Shown here in pieces: positions 34,286 to 45,960 of a stretch of DNA of 64,000 nt. This DNA is from Pinus tabuliformis (Eukaryota > Streptophyta > Pinopsida > Pinales > Pinaceae). Under the pieces are notes generated by a model, which was given only the letters and a program-made list of their open reading frames with translations, was not told where the DNA came from and ran no database searches. The position numbers and the translations under genes were made by a program. Every line of letters starts with the position of its first letter. The stretch's first letter is position 1. The stretch is from positions 731,326,300-731,390,299 of the forward strand of contig CM062812.1 in NCBI GenBank assembly GCA_031772625.1, in the 5' to 3' direction.

Positions 34286-35029
34286 CTGGAGAGGAAGGTG
34301 AGCCTTCCTTCTCCATGTTGTGCAATGCAGCCTTGGTGAAGGCAGAGACCGTGCCAAGGTTGGCTCGACTCGCCGACGGGCAACTGAAAGCAAGTAAGTC
34401 GATGAAATGCACGGCGACACTAAGTGATAGTAGAAGTAATAAATAGTGCATGCAAAACTTGAATGGAGGATTGAACAAACAGATTAGCATGTGGGTGAGG
34501 TCGTTCGCCAGTTGGGCGAACATCCGTGCAAAACAATTTCATTCATGCGACAACAATGAGATAGAAACGAAAATTGAAACAGAGTTAGGACAAGCTAGAA
34601 TATATGTAAACGACACTAGGCGTTCAAATAAACCAAGAAAACAACACTCACACAAGCAAATACACAAAAAGAGAAAAAAATGCAGCACAAGGCATGGGAA
34701 GCGATCTTACCCCAAAACAGCTCAGTTGAATGTGCCAATTACTCCTAGATGTGATGTGGGATGTCAGAGCTACAACGTTGATGTGTGGAATGGGCTCTAT
34801 AGCATCAGGTGGATGAGTTTTGATAACATCGAAGTTATGACACTCATGCCACAAATCTAGGAGGAAGTGACACTTGGAGGGAGGTTTTGGAATTACTCCT
34901 TGCATGTAACCTCCAACTGCTAAACATAGATCTATGAAACAAGGGATGCCTTTGCATGCTACCTTGGGAGAAGCAACCTATACATGCAAGTCTGTTTTAC
35001 TCGGTCCCGAAGGGAACCGGTCAACTTAG
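34286..35029. other. Spacer between the two arrays
   Basis: Contains a perfect 7-bp stem GTTCGCC/GGCGAAC with a 5-nt loop (34503-34521). Frames at 34450-34860 (plus) and 34648-34905 (minus) overlap and are not recognisable. Confidence 0.4.
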
Positions 35030-35345
35030 TTGCACATGCAAGCGACTGGTCAATTGTTGGAAAAAAATGTGCATTTATGACTGTAAGTTGGGCTGACTGC
35101 CCAAGGGGATTGCACAATTTTTGGGCCCAACAGCTAGCTAATGCCCAGATTTGTGAAAATCCTCGGTTGAATTGCCTATTGATGAAAAAAAGTGTGCAAT
35201 TCCTGCTCGTAGGGTTGGCTAGCAGGATTGCGCAATCCTGGAGCCCAACAGGATGTTAGAGGGAATTGCACAATTCCTGGAGGGAATGGCTGGTTTCCCT
35301 CCAAAAATGCGCAAATTTCACTGGGAAGCTGCTCAGCCTGCAGTT
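35030..35345 (+). repeat. Degenerate tandem array with TTGCGCAA-type cores
   Basis: Cores such as GGATTGCACAATTTTTGGG, GGATTGCGCAATCCTGGAG and GGAATTGCACAATTCCTGG recur with GCCCAACAG between them, at intervals of about 40-60 bp. It belongs to the same family as the array 1 kb upstream. Confidence 0.6.
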
Positions 35346-35535
35346 GGACCATGTCTAGATGAGCAGCCTATGAAAGGGAAAGATCGAACTGTGATCGACA
35401 TGCTGCCTTTGAGCAATAAAGACATTGAAGCTTGAGGACTTGATGAAGCAAGGCAAGTTGCTGTGAAGGTTGGTAGGGAGGTTCCAAAATAGGCTAAGGA
35501 AAACTTTTGGAGGGTGGTTGTAGCCGCTACAATAT
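35346..35535. other. Short spacer
   Basis: No feature recognised. Confidence 0.3.
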
Positions 35536-35813
35536 AATGTTATCTTATTTCTTGAATATTTGATTTCCTATGAGGCTTTTTTCCCTTCATAAGCATTGCA
35601 ACTTGACAAGGTTTTATTTTTGGTTCTATATCTGCACTATCTTGCTTTGCCACATACATTCATAACATGTCTGGAAAATTTCCAACTAAGGTGAGAAGAA
35701 ACCTTGTAATGTTATCTTATTTCTTGAATATATGATTTCCTATGACGCTTTTTTCCTTTCATAAGCATTGTAACTTGACAAGGTTTTATTTTTGGTTCTA
35801 TATCTGCACTATC
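35536..35813 (+). repeat. 106-bp direct repeat, 172 bp apart
   Basis: 35536-35641 and 35708-35813 are nearly identical (AATGTTATCTTATTTCTTG through TATCTGCACTATC) with a handful of differences, separated by a 66-bp unique spacer. Confidence 0.85.
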
Positions 35814-36575
35814 TGTATTGTTTTCATTGGCTAGTTAGTTTTTCTTCAACTTTTAGTAGAGGAGTGACAATAGTTGCTTTCACACTTCCATTGTGTTCTC
35901 ATTGGCTGTACTTTTGAGTTTCCAAACTTGTGAACCTTATTTTAGGATAATATCTAGTAACTAAGACGTCAAAATATTCTACTCATTGGTTCAATCAATA
36001 TGTTTTTTGCATATTAAGACTGGAAAAATCAAGATCGTCATCCATATTCAAAAGCTTCTGCTTTTCGTTTCCTTATATTCTAATAAGGATTTTTATTTCC
36101 TAGTAATTCAACTACTAAAGGTTAGGGCATACTATAAGTTCCAACTCACAATCCAAATCATGCATTGTATTTCCTTCTCTACTCAAATGAAAAGCATCTT
36201 TGCTCCTTCAATCAACTTTATAAAATGGATTTTTATAGTCTCAATCATTATATTTGCTTATTTTAGCTTATGTAACAGTGCATCATCAAGATCCTCTAGT
36301 CATGCTTATTAATATGGTCACTCCAACATAAAGCTTCGACAAACCTTGTCTTCAAATTCAATAGAACCTCCCTAGTAATTTGTTGACTAGCATATGAATA
36401 TCTATCGAATGACGCATGTGCTTAGTAAATTGTCTAATTGACTTGTTCATGTCTTCTTCAACATGCCAATTTTTGGTACTAATTGGGAGTCGAACATTAA
36501 TGCAGTCCATATTCTAAAATTATTTAGTTTTTACATCGTGATCAATTTGTTAGATTGAATTGTATATGAATGTAG
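35814..36575. other. Intergenic, no gene recognised
   Basis: A 108-codon plus-strand frame at 35986-36312 is K/I/F-rich and shows no motif; probably chance. Confidence 0.4.
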
Positions 36576-36931
36576 GGATGTGGCAAACCGTATTGTGGAA
36601 ATGGTAACAAGCTGTATACTGAAGATACAACAGAGGAGAAAAACAACCATAATAACTACAATGATTATTCCCATATACACAGGTATCTAGAAGCTTTTCA
36701 TATTCTATATTAAACGAAAATCTCTGGCTTATTTAATTTTTTTTGTATCTTGATGGATAACCCTAAATTACCTTAAATTGCAGGTATTACGAAGGGAAGC
36801 CATTTAATTGGTCAACCTCTACTAACCTTTCTGAGAAGTACACTTTTAGTGATAGCATGACTGAGTTTTGTCTACATGGCATTTTATATCGTGGTGCTAT
36901 TCCTTATCCTTCAAGTAGACAAAGTCGTTAA
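36576..36931 (+). other. Candidate exon pair of an unrecognised gene
   Basis: Exon a (36576-36682) lies between TGTAG and GTATCT and encodes a segment starting GCGKPYCGNGNKLYTED. Exon b (36784-36931) follows TTGCAG, continues in phase across the intron (split AG|G codon), encodes YYEGKPFNWSTSTNLSEKY and later LHGILYRGAIPYPSSRQ, and stops at TAA 36929-36931. Consensus splice sites plus phase continuity support real ancestry. I do not recognise the family. There is no start exon, so it is likely a fragment. Confidence 0.4.
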
Positions 36932-38120
36932 ATAACAACCCAAAATTATGTAATTAATTTATTATAATTATTCTATTGCAGACTTTTTGAAATTGGTCTA
37001 TTGCAATTTATGGCATGATTACTTTTACTTTCACATCTAATATGAAGAGGAATAACTACTTGACATTTTCAAATGCTTGACATTTTCAAATGGTTCTTCA
37101 AGTTGCTAGCTTGGATGGAGAGAGGTTCAAAATTGACCTAATAACTACTTATATGTTTTCAAGTGTTTCTTCAGGTTCATAAGTTGGATCGAGAGGGTTT
37201 CTCACTTAACATTCCCCGAAATGTGGAGGAGTTCATGATGAAGACTATATTTCTGCCTTCCAACATGTTTTCCTTCTAATAAGTTGTAATTGCACTAAAG
37301 AAGGTTGGTATTCTTATGGTTGCAAACAAATTGTCTATGTTGTACTGGAATTTTTAGTTTCAAATACTTATGAGTTAACATGGACTATGGATAGCTAGAA
37401 ATATGTTGTCTATAAAAAAACTTTATTTGTTATTTCTTCCAAAATATTGTTGTTAGAAATCCTAATCTTATTCTAGAAGGTCAATGTCCATTGTTCTTTT
37501 AAAATCTAGTTTACCTATTTCATGTTTAATTAGGATCATCCCTACATGTAGTGGGTGCTAGCCCGAAGAAATTTCTACCATTGGAGGACTCAGACGGATT
37601 GTATTTGTGTGAATGTTCTTTTCATTTCTAAAGGAAATGTCAATAATAACATTGTACCATGGTTATATGTTGGACAATGTTCCAATGTTTGAACTTCATG
37701 GTGAGAATTCTTTAGACTATAATCTACTTTGGATATCCACTATTCAAAAGAAAGCACATCACCTTTTCTCCAGACTACATCTATTGCAGGATAACTGGAT
37801 TCCAACCAGGTATGATTTCCAAGATTAGGGCATGTATACAAAAGCTACAAGGACTGGATAAATCCAATAGAATGCTATTAAGGCAAACGATCAACAAACA
37901 TGAATCAAATTCTTTGAACTATGGAAGAGAACATATTCAGTCCCTTCGAATGTAAGTTTATTTTTGAAAACATTTCAAGTGAAAATGTAAGCATTTTTTC
38001 CTACCATTTTTGTTGATCTTTTTATATCTGTATCAAGGTTACAAGCATTATTGGATTCTTGCAGTTTCTCAAAAAATGGAATTTTTTAGATATGTTTTCG
38101 GTTGCTTGTCCTACAACGCT
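36932..38120 (+). other. Further possible exon remnants of the same unknown gene
   Basis: Scattered plus-strand segments look protein-like: NIPRNVEEFMMKTIF near 37210, VVGASPKKFLPLEDSDGLY near 37548, and MFELHGENSLDYNLLWIST near 37685 leading to LLQDNWIPTRYDFQD before a stop. Another segment from about 38076 encodes SQKMEFFRYVFGCLSYNANS and ends at GATG|GTAAGT (38149). Frames shift between segments. This could be a decaying multi-exon gene; the identity is unknown. Confidence 0.3.
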
Positions 38121-38410
38121 AATTCCATTTTTGATGTTGAATATGATGGTAAGTTCCATTTCAGTATATCTTTAGATACTTCATTAGACAAACATTAAAT
38201 TTTAGTTCTAATTATTAGAGTTTGTATTGCAGAAAACACTTTGGAAACAAACAATAATTTGCTGCACAATAATTCCATTTTTGATGTTGAATATGCCACT
38301 AAGTGTAATTTAAGCATCCCTCTAAATACTACATTAGACAAATATGAAATTATAGTTCTAATTATTAGAGTTTCTATTGCAGAAAACACTTTTCCAATAA
38401 AGAGTATTTT
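38121..38410 (+). repeat. 150-bp tandem duplication across an exon-intron junction
   Basis: AATTCCATTTTTGATGTTG begins at 38121 and 38271, and both units run to TTGCAGAAAACACTT or TTGCAGAAAACACTTTT. The first unit carries the donor-like GGTAAGTTCC; the second has CACTAAGTG there and lacks a donor. The unit therefore contains an exon end plus the following intron and acceptor. Confidence 0.75.
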
Positions 38411-41400
38411 GCTAATTTGAACGACTAAGTAACTTTTGTTAGATTTGTGATTGTTAAAAGTTTTTTGTTTGTTAAAACATCAGTTTTAGATGGAAGATAA
38501 AATTTTACACAAAATTTTTGGCTTATTTAAATGGCATCTAATGAAGACTAATCTCAAGGTTCATCTTGATTTTTTTACCATTAAGCCCCTCACTGCCCTA
38601 CTTCACCTTAGTGCAAAGTGAAAAATTCACTACCTAAAAGTGACCTATAGTGAAAAGGTCGATACCCCAACTTCTTATGCTGCCTCTTGGCCTTAGAAGA
38701 AGGAATAACCTTAACTGCATGAATTCAAATATTGAATTTGATAGCATGATAATGCAGCGAATTTGTTGTCCTATCTTGTAATAGTTGATAATTAACTGAT
38801 GAATTCAAACAACAACAAATGATCTTTTGAAAAGTTTTTGAAAAATTCCTTCACAAAGATCTGGATTCAATTCTCCAAGAATTTGATGCCATGATAATGC
38901 AACCAATTTGCTCTGCTATCTTGCAATAGCTCATACTTAACTCATGAACTCATGAGTGCTATGTTATCAGAAATTACTATCCTCCACCCATAAAACTCTG
39001 TTCTCAAAGATATCACCCTCCACAATTGAAATTTCTTCTCTGATAAGAGGAGACCCTCATCTTGTTACTGCTAGTATTGCCATTTACCTCATTATGTTTA
39101 TTTTTCATCTTATAATTTATTAGATAGATTTTTTCAGAGTTATTAGTGGAGTTGGGAAGGGTTAGAAAACACTTCTAATTTTATAAGTCCTTAAATTTTT
39201 TAAACTAAAGTACTTGAGAAACCACTGAGAAATAGTCTTTTTAGATTTTTAGAACTGTGGTAAATCACTGAGCCTTTCCCGATTGACCAGAAGTGTTTCT
39301 CAGTATCGAGCGTCATTTATGGTTTTAAAATGCATCTAGAATTACTTAGACAATTTCATGGATATATAGGCTGCTTGGTATCTACTCAAGAATGTAAATG
39401 GCATATTATGAATTTTGATTTTATAGATTGAATTATCCAGCTATTTGTCACTGAGGTGTTAGTTATGCCTTATTCAATGGCGTAAGATTTTGGTCATTCA
39501 AATCTGTTGGAAGACCACGTATGTTTTTCTAACCATCCCTCGTCTACTAATACATCACTTTACTATTGCTACTATCATCACTCAATTCTCCAAATCTGAT
39601 TTGCATACGGGATTGCTCAATCGAAGCTAAGGGTTGATTGGCTAGTGTAACTTATCTGTGTTTTGATTTTTTCGGAAGAATTTAGTTATACGATTGTTTT
39701 TGTTTTTTTGAAATATGAGTTTAAATATAAAAATATATTTACTGTCATTGAATTTTTTTTTAGAGTACTGAGATTATGTAGATTTTACAACTCATTCCCA
39801 CTAATCTCTATCAAATTTAGAATAATTCCCAAAAAAACCAAAACATAAGATAGTTAAACTATGAATTAACTGATAGGTCAGGTTGCCAGGCATATATGTT
39901 TGAGAGTTGCAGGGGATATGGAGTTTTCTACTCATTTTTTCATCTCTTTTCATGTACTAGGTTATGGTCTCAACCTAGCTAACAATTTCTTACCATTTGG
40001 CTCAGTGAAAAACAATTGATCTGTGACCCCCTGTTCGTCGTCGGATTCAAGGGTGACAGAAAATAGTCTCGATAATCCACGAGGAGTCTTCACCTCAAAA
40101 GGGTCAACTCCACAACGTTGTTCTTGGAGTTTGGCGTTTTCCTCTGGGCATGATAGACAGGTCTCTCAGTGGTGGCTTGACTCCAAATTTGCAAGGTTTA
40201 CATGGTTGCAGTTAGGGTTTCCACCTCATTTGCAACAACGTCCATCCACAATCACAATCAAATATTATAATTTCTTATGTAGGACGAGTATGGCTTGGAC
40301 TTACAAGTTGTATATGCCCTTATGTCAAAAACAACAAACACTCAGCAACTTGGCATAATAATTTTGGGTTAAAATTTGTGCTTTTTTTTTTTGTAATTTC
40401 CCTAGTCGAAGTGGTACTCTTATGCCTTGGCCTCGTAATTTTCGGCAATTTTCTGCGCTTTTGGGGAATTTTAGTCGCAGAACAACAAATAGATTAACAA
40501 AGGACAACTCCTTACCAAAGGTAGACTGCAAGTATAGCTTCCATAATTGGTAAGAACATTATTTGTTTATTGATTATAACCAATTTTCCAAATAGAAAGC
40601 TATTAGATATGGCAACTAAGCCAAAGGTTTCTGGAGCCTTTTGGAAATAGCTACTAAGCAGAAGCTTTAGGAAAAATACCTTTAACCATGAAAACATTAA
40701 GAAGGCTCAAAGATGCATTGGCATTATTAACCTTCTCTTCATCCTGCCCTTTTTTGGGAGACCTCAATGCAAAGAAAATGATTCCTTCTTCGATCAACTG
40801 ATCTGATTGAAATTAAGACTTCACACTACATTTGCGATGTGAAAACTCAACTCGTTCCCTATATTTCTTTTTTCAGTCACTGGTACAAGTTTTACACCTG
40901 AAAGATATGTTATTTCAACCTCATTCATTATACTAAGAATTTCACTTGAAGTTCTTGCTTGCCAAAATAAAGCTTCCCTCCCATTATTAGTTGTGCCTTA
41001 GGTAGCTCTTCCTTGCTTTCTTTGCCTATGGCCTTGAGCCTAGCAAGCCCTAAAAAGGCTCGTTCCAAAAGGTTCTACAAGCTACACCAACCATCAACAA
41101 ACTCATTTTTATGAGACCTTTGCTAATTGTCAATAGTTCATCATGCTTTCTCTGAGCTAAGCCATTTTGAATGTAAAGACATCCATTACCCACTGTCTTT
41201 CAATTTTTTCAAATAATTGCTTCTTGCTTACAGCTAAATCTTCCCAAAAACTCAGTTTTATTCATACTTAAAACCATCTTGCAAACACCTTGAACTTTTC
41301 TACAAATTGGCAAAATTAATGCCCAACTTCTCACTCTCCAGAAAGACAAAACTTCCATCTGCACCTATATATCGACATACATCCTTCTGCTTCATATAAC

Positions 41401-41836
41401 ATAGCCTCAAATTGAATATCATTTTTGATCAATGTAGTAACAAGCTACATGGAATCCATTGGCATAATCGAACTTACTCAACTGCCAGGGTTGTTTCTTG
41501 TAACACTTGTTCTCATGACTCTTCTAATTATGGCCATCCTAAAAGTAGAAGCACAAAGGAAAAGGTGACAAAGAAACAACCACTAACAATAACATCTCAA
41601 ACAGGGACCCCAACTATCAATCATGGGGAGCATAGGAATCTACGACAAGTCCTTGTCTACTAGACTATCCATCCAGTGCTTCTGCTTCTAAGATCACCCA
41701 TGCAAGGTAATATAAATCCCCAGAAAATTTCTACGTAGCCATCAACTTTTACCTTAATGGGATTAATTTTATCATGAATTGCACATGGGCGCCAGAACTG
41801 CTAGAAAATCATGTAGAATTAGCTAAAGAATCTGTC
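38411..41836. other. Intergenic, possible old coding remnants
   Basis: No convincing gene. 40023-40358 (plus) is open for 111 codons without known motifs. On the minus strand, 41000-41260 contains short open stretches, one reading QNGLAQRKHDELLTIS, which faintly recalls a Copia integrase motif but lacks the flanking signature. A phrase of about 35 bp around TAATGCA(G/A)C(G/C)AATTTG recurs at 38750 and 38900. Confidence 0.4.
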
Positions 41837-42500
41837 GGTTGGAGATGCTATTACTGTTGGATTTGGTGTAGTTTATGCTGGTCGAAAATTTGTCATTATT
41901 GTAATGAATATTGCCTTGAAGGCTATTAAGAAAATAGTGGATATCCAATTGTTGATCATCTAATGTTGTCCACTGCAACTTTTGATTGATCTTATGCCAC
42001 AATCAACTTAAAAATTCAAGGCTGAACTGTTGTATTTGGTTGGAGATGCTATTACTGTTGGATTTGGTGTAGTTTATGATGGTGCAAAATTTGTCATTAC
42101 TGTAATGAATATTACCTTGAAGGCTATTAAAAACAATAGGGGATATCCAACTATTAATCATCTGATGTTGTCCACTGCAACTTCTGATTGATCTTATGTC
42201 ACAATCAACTTAACAATTGCAAGGCTAAACTGTTGCATTTGGTGTAGTTTATGCTGGTGCAAAATTTGTCATTACTGTAATGAATATTTCCTTGAAGGTT
42301 ACCACTGCAACTTCCGATAGATCTTATGTCACAGTCAACTTAACAATTGCAAGGTTGAACTATTGCATTTGGTCTATTTTATGCTAGTGCAAAATTTGTC
42401 TTTACTGTAATGAATATTGCCTTGAAGGTTATCATCCCATGCTCTTGACGGAAACTTCTGGTTGATCTTATGTCACAATCAACTTAACAATTGGAATCCT
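41837..42500 (+). repeat. Tandem array with 201-bp units and shortened units
   Basis: Units start GGTTGGAGATGCTATTAC at 41837 and 42038 (period 201 bp). Two shorter derivatives follow that share TTTATGCT(G/A)GTGCAAAATTTG, TGTAATGAATATT and TCTTATGTCACA(A/G)TCAAC. Because 201 is a multiple of three, the frame VGDAITVGFGVVYAG recurs in both long units, but stops follow in each. No protein family is recognised. Confidence 0.8.
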
Positions 42501-42734
42501 GAAAAAACCCTGAAAGTCATTACTACATCTTACATTCTAAAGTTGTCCATGGATGAGATTGTTTACTACAACAGAACCGAGAAGTTGGAGCCTATTGGAC
42601 TCAACCGCTAAACCTGACAAGCGATGTCCTTTATTGGAACTGGTACGTCGCCAAAACTCAAATTTTTCCAAGGAGTTAATTAGGTAGATGGAAGTTAGTG
42701 AAGGTAGCTGTAACTTTGAAAAAACATCTAATCT
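42501..42734. other. Short spacer
   Basis: Nothing recognised. Confidence 0.3.
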
Positions 42735-43230
42735 AGTCATTTATGATTGGTAGCCAATGAAGCTTGCAATCTAACACTAGGATTTTATTCGCGATTTGCT
42801 TATGATGTCAGATAGATCATTTTATTCGTGATTTTCTTCTAGTGTCAGATAGATCATTCCTACAACGATTGCTAACATTCCAAAATTTTTTTAGTTTGCA
42901 TTGCAAATCCTATCTATGCCTATTCCCTAACATCTCCATCTGCGAAATTCTAAAATAGAACAACCCTGCATCTGACAACTCTACCAGTTGGTGCATGTCT
43001 CTAAGTCTTTATGAAAAAGCTTCCACAAATTTGATCTAAAAGAATAGTCATTTATGATTAGAGGCCAATGGAGCTCAATTTTTTCAATCAGCATCCCGCA
43101 GCCTATTTATGGTTATGCCCTCACATCTCCATCTCCCAACTTCTAAGATAGAACCACCCCCGATCTGACAACTCTACCAGTTGGTGGATGTCTCTGGACC
43201 TTTTCAGCTTTTTGAGAAAGCTTCTGTAGT
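42735..43230 (+). repeat. Diverged direct duplication
   Basis: 42735-43020 and 43045-43230 share TCATTTATGATT, GCCAATG(A/G)AGCT, CATCTCCATCT, TCTGACAACTCTACCAGTTG and ATGTCTCT. The copies have gained different indels, so the offset varies from 192 to 312 bp. Confidence 0.65.
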
Positions 43231-44207
43231 TGTACTGTTCGACTATGGTGTGTCTTCTAGTCTATCTCTAGAATTAAATTCTATTTTCTTTTGATATTTG
43301 CATCTATACTAATGTTGAAATTGAATTTTGTATGAATCAGGTCTTTATATGTGATTGTTTCTTACTTATTAGAAGGCTCATGAACACATATGTTTGAATC
43401 GTAAATAGAACCTGATCTAGATACTTTGCATCCAGATAATGCAGAAAGAAATGGTAGAGACTGCTAAGAAATACATGCAGAAACAAGCTAATATGTTACA
43501 GATTTATGACAATATTTAACAAGTGTTTACAAACATAACCCCTTCGCCCAGTTCGCTGAAGCAGAATCACTCTGTACATTGTATCGGATAAGGTTTATCG
43601 TGCTCTTGCACATCCGCTTTCTTCCTTTATCAATATGTGAAGATGAGAAAGAGAATTGTGCTTTGTAGTTACAATTTTATGTTTTATATTGGATTGATAT
43701 CTGGCTATAATTCCTGTTGATAATTGAAACAACACATTATGCTAACTTGGTTTTATTCACATTAGGCTACCATTGGTATCAATTTCTTGTCAAAGAAAAC
43801 GTACCAGAAGATCGAACTATTCATTTTCAACTGTAGTCAGTATCTTGCTCCTTCCATATGCACAGCTCTAGTATGTTCATCTTACTCAACAATGTTGATA
43901 GATATACTAATTTCTTTCAAGTTGATTGTGTCTGTCTGTGTGTAGATACCTATTATGATATAAATTTCAAATCTAGGTATCATTTACTTTTCTGCATCTT
44001 ATCAAAATGTTTTTGTAAAGTATGAATTTCAACTTATATGTTTAGAAAACTGTCATGCAATGCATGCATGTTCATTTTATATTTCTCAGACTAAGCATCT
44101 GCCACTATCATATTTAGTGTGATTGTATAGAAGTTGCATTACCTGGAATGGAAGCTCTCGCATTGACCCATAAGCAAAACATGGCCTGAAATAGAGAACA
44201 ACTAAGT
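43231..44207. other. Intergenic flank of the gypsy element
   Basis: No gene recognised. 44203-44207 (TAAGT) is the probable left target-site duplication of the gypsy insertion. Confidence 0.45.
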
Positions 44208-44758
44208 TGATCTAGGTGGATATTGGTGGCCACCTGCCTATTCCACTTGGACCCCCAACATTGTCCCTTTCAGTTTTTCAGTTTCCTTAATTGTAGCATA
44301 GTTTAATATTTTTGACAGTTTTTCGGGTCATGAACTTCCAGAGCCATTTTGAGGCCCTAAACGACCTTTTTAGGGTAAACGGAGAGGCCATAAACATCCT
44401 AAATTGGTATACTAGATTTTTTTTGGCCTTCTCTTCTAGATCTTCAAAACGAGGTATTATGATAGCCAAACGAAGATCGTATGCCAAAGTTATGACACCG
44501 GGAAGTTTATGTACCAATTTACCGAAACAGGGCCCACAGTTTTGACGCTTCATCTCCTAGGGTTAGGTTTTTGGATGTTTAGGGTTTTCCATTGTTTCTC
44601 AATAATAAATAGGCATTTGAGCCTCATTGTAACACAGTTCAGAGGCATGTAGCATAGTTCAGTATTTTTCCATTAATGAAATGAAGTGTTTTTCTACCGT
44701 ACCCCTGTGTTTATGATTATATCTGTAAGTTTTTGCGTTCCTATTTATATTCATATCA
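44208..44758 (+). repeat. 5' LTR of the gypsy element
   Basis: 551 bp, TGATCTAGGTGG...ATATCA. It lacks a 68-bp segment present in the 3' LTR. A polyadenylation-like AATAATAAATAGG lies near 44600. Confidence 0.88.
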
Positions 44759-44759
44759 G

Positions 44760-44770
44760 TGGTATCAGAG
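44760..44770 (+). promoter_or_regulatory. Primer-binding site of the gypsy element
   Basis: TGGTATCAGAG, one base after the LTR, matches initiator methionine tRNA. Confidence 0.8.
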
Positions 44771-44889
44771 TGGTCTGCTCTTTCTTTGTTTTTCTTTGCA
44801 TGTCCCCAACGAGGTCAGGGTATAAAGAATTAGGGCTCGATCTGGTTTAACCATTGCAAGATTAGCCTCGCAAAACCCGATGACCTCCC

Positions 44890-45960
44890 ATGGCGGAAGA
44901 AAAGAAAGACGAGGGGGAAATAGATCCTTTCAAAACACTGCTCGAAGAAGCTCTTGAGCGACAGAGAGACACGATGATGGATAACTTTGCCCATATTGTT
45001 CGATGGCTACCCACAAGAGATGCATCTTCATCCAACAACCACTCTGGAAGAGCCACTACTTTTAAGGTACAAGTTAGCTTCGATATTCCCATATTCGAAG
45101 GCCTGATATATGCAGACGTCGTAGATAAATGGTTAAATCTATTAGAAGGATATTTTTCAGTTCATGACTTTTCCAATCGAGAAAATATTACGTTTTCACA
45201 TCTCAAAGCCACCCCACACGTCAAGGACTGGTGGGAAACTCACTGTGAACAAAAGGACGAGAGTGAACCCTCGTTGTTTTCAGCTGCACCCACTTGAAAT
45301 TCTTTTTGAGATGCCATCAAGGAACAATATTACCCTGTCGGGAGCTATGAAGATAAACACATAAAGTGGACCACGCTACCGTAGGGAAGGGACCAAGATG
45401 TGTGGGAGTTCACAAATACTTTCCATACCATTTGCATGAAGCCGGGTATCTAGCATACTAAGCAGAATTTGGTGCTCAAGTACCGCGACTGCCTACACAA
45501 GTACATCTAGGACGAGATGGAGTTCCTAGACATTTCCTCGCTCGACACGACGTATTGGTACGTTGTAAAGATTGAGCAGAAGTTTAAATAGAAGAAGTGG
45601 GACTTTGGAGTTGTGAATCTAAATCAAGGAAAGGGCACCCCCAAACCACAGAACAAGGGACCAAGCCAAGGCGGGGCTACCCAGGACAACCCGTCGAAGC
45701 TGCAAGAGAAGAACAACACCACAAAGACGAAGAAGGACATGGGAAAATGGTGTGAGTTCCATAAGATCTCCACTCACAACACAAGTGAGTCTTGGGCCAA
45801 GCAGTCACTGGTGGCCGAGCTCAAGGGTTCTGAATCAGACACGGGTTTAGACTCTGAATTAGAACCTGATAAGGGGACTGAAAAAGGGAAGCAAATCATT
45901 GATGCGGAGCCTAGTGCCGCCATGGCCACCACAAAGATCTAGAAAATTGAGCCTGAAGAT
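44890..45960 (+). pseudogene. Gypsy gag
   Basis: Starts with MAEEKKDEGEIDPF, about 120 bp after the primer site. The retrotransposon gag core follows (FDIPIFEGLIYADVVDKWLN, then HVKDWWETHC), and a charged linker leads to a zinc-finger-like CEFHK...H segment whose last Cys is lost. In-frame stops are TGA at 45295 and 45307 and TAG at 45382, 45451, 45508, 45589 and 45940. Gag would form the capsid-like particle. No functional protein can be made. Confidence 0.85.

Noticed and set aside
34503-34521. GTTCGCC/GGCGAAC stem-loop as a terminator or regulatory hairpin
   Set aside because: It is a perfect but isolated 7-bp palindrome in plant non-coding DNA with no associated gene or second copy.
41000-41260. 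Minus-strand peptide QNGLAQRKHDELLTIS as a Copia integrase fragment
   Set aside because: The resemblance is limited to a few residues, and neighbouring frames do not give the expected integrase sequence on either side.
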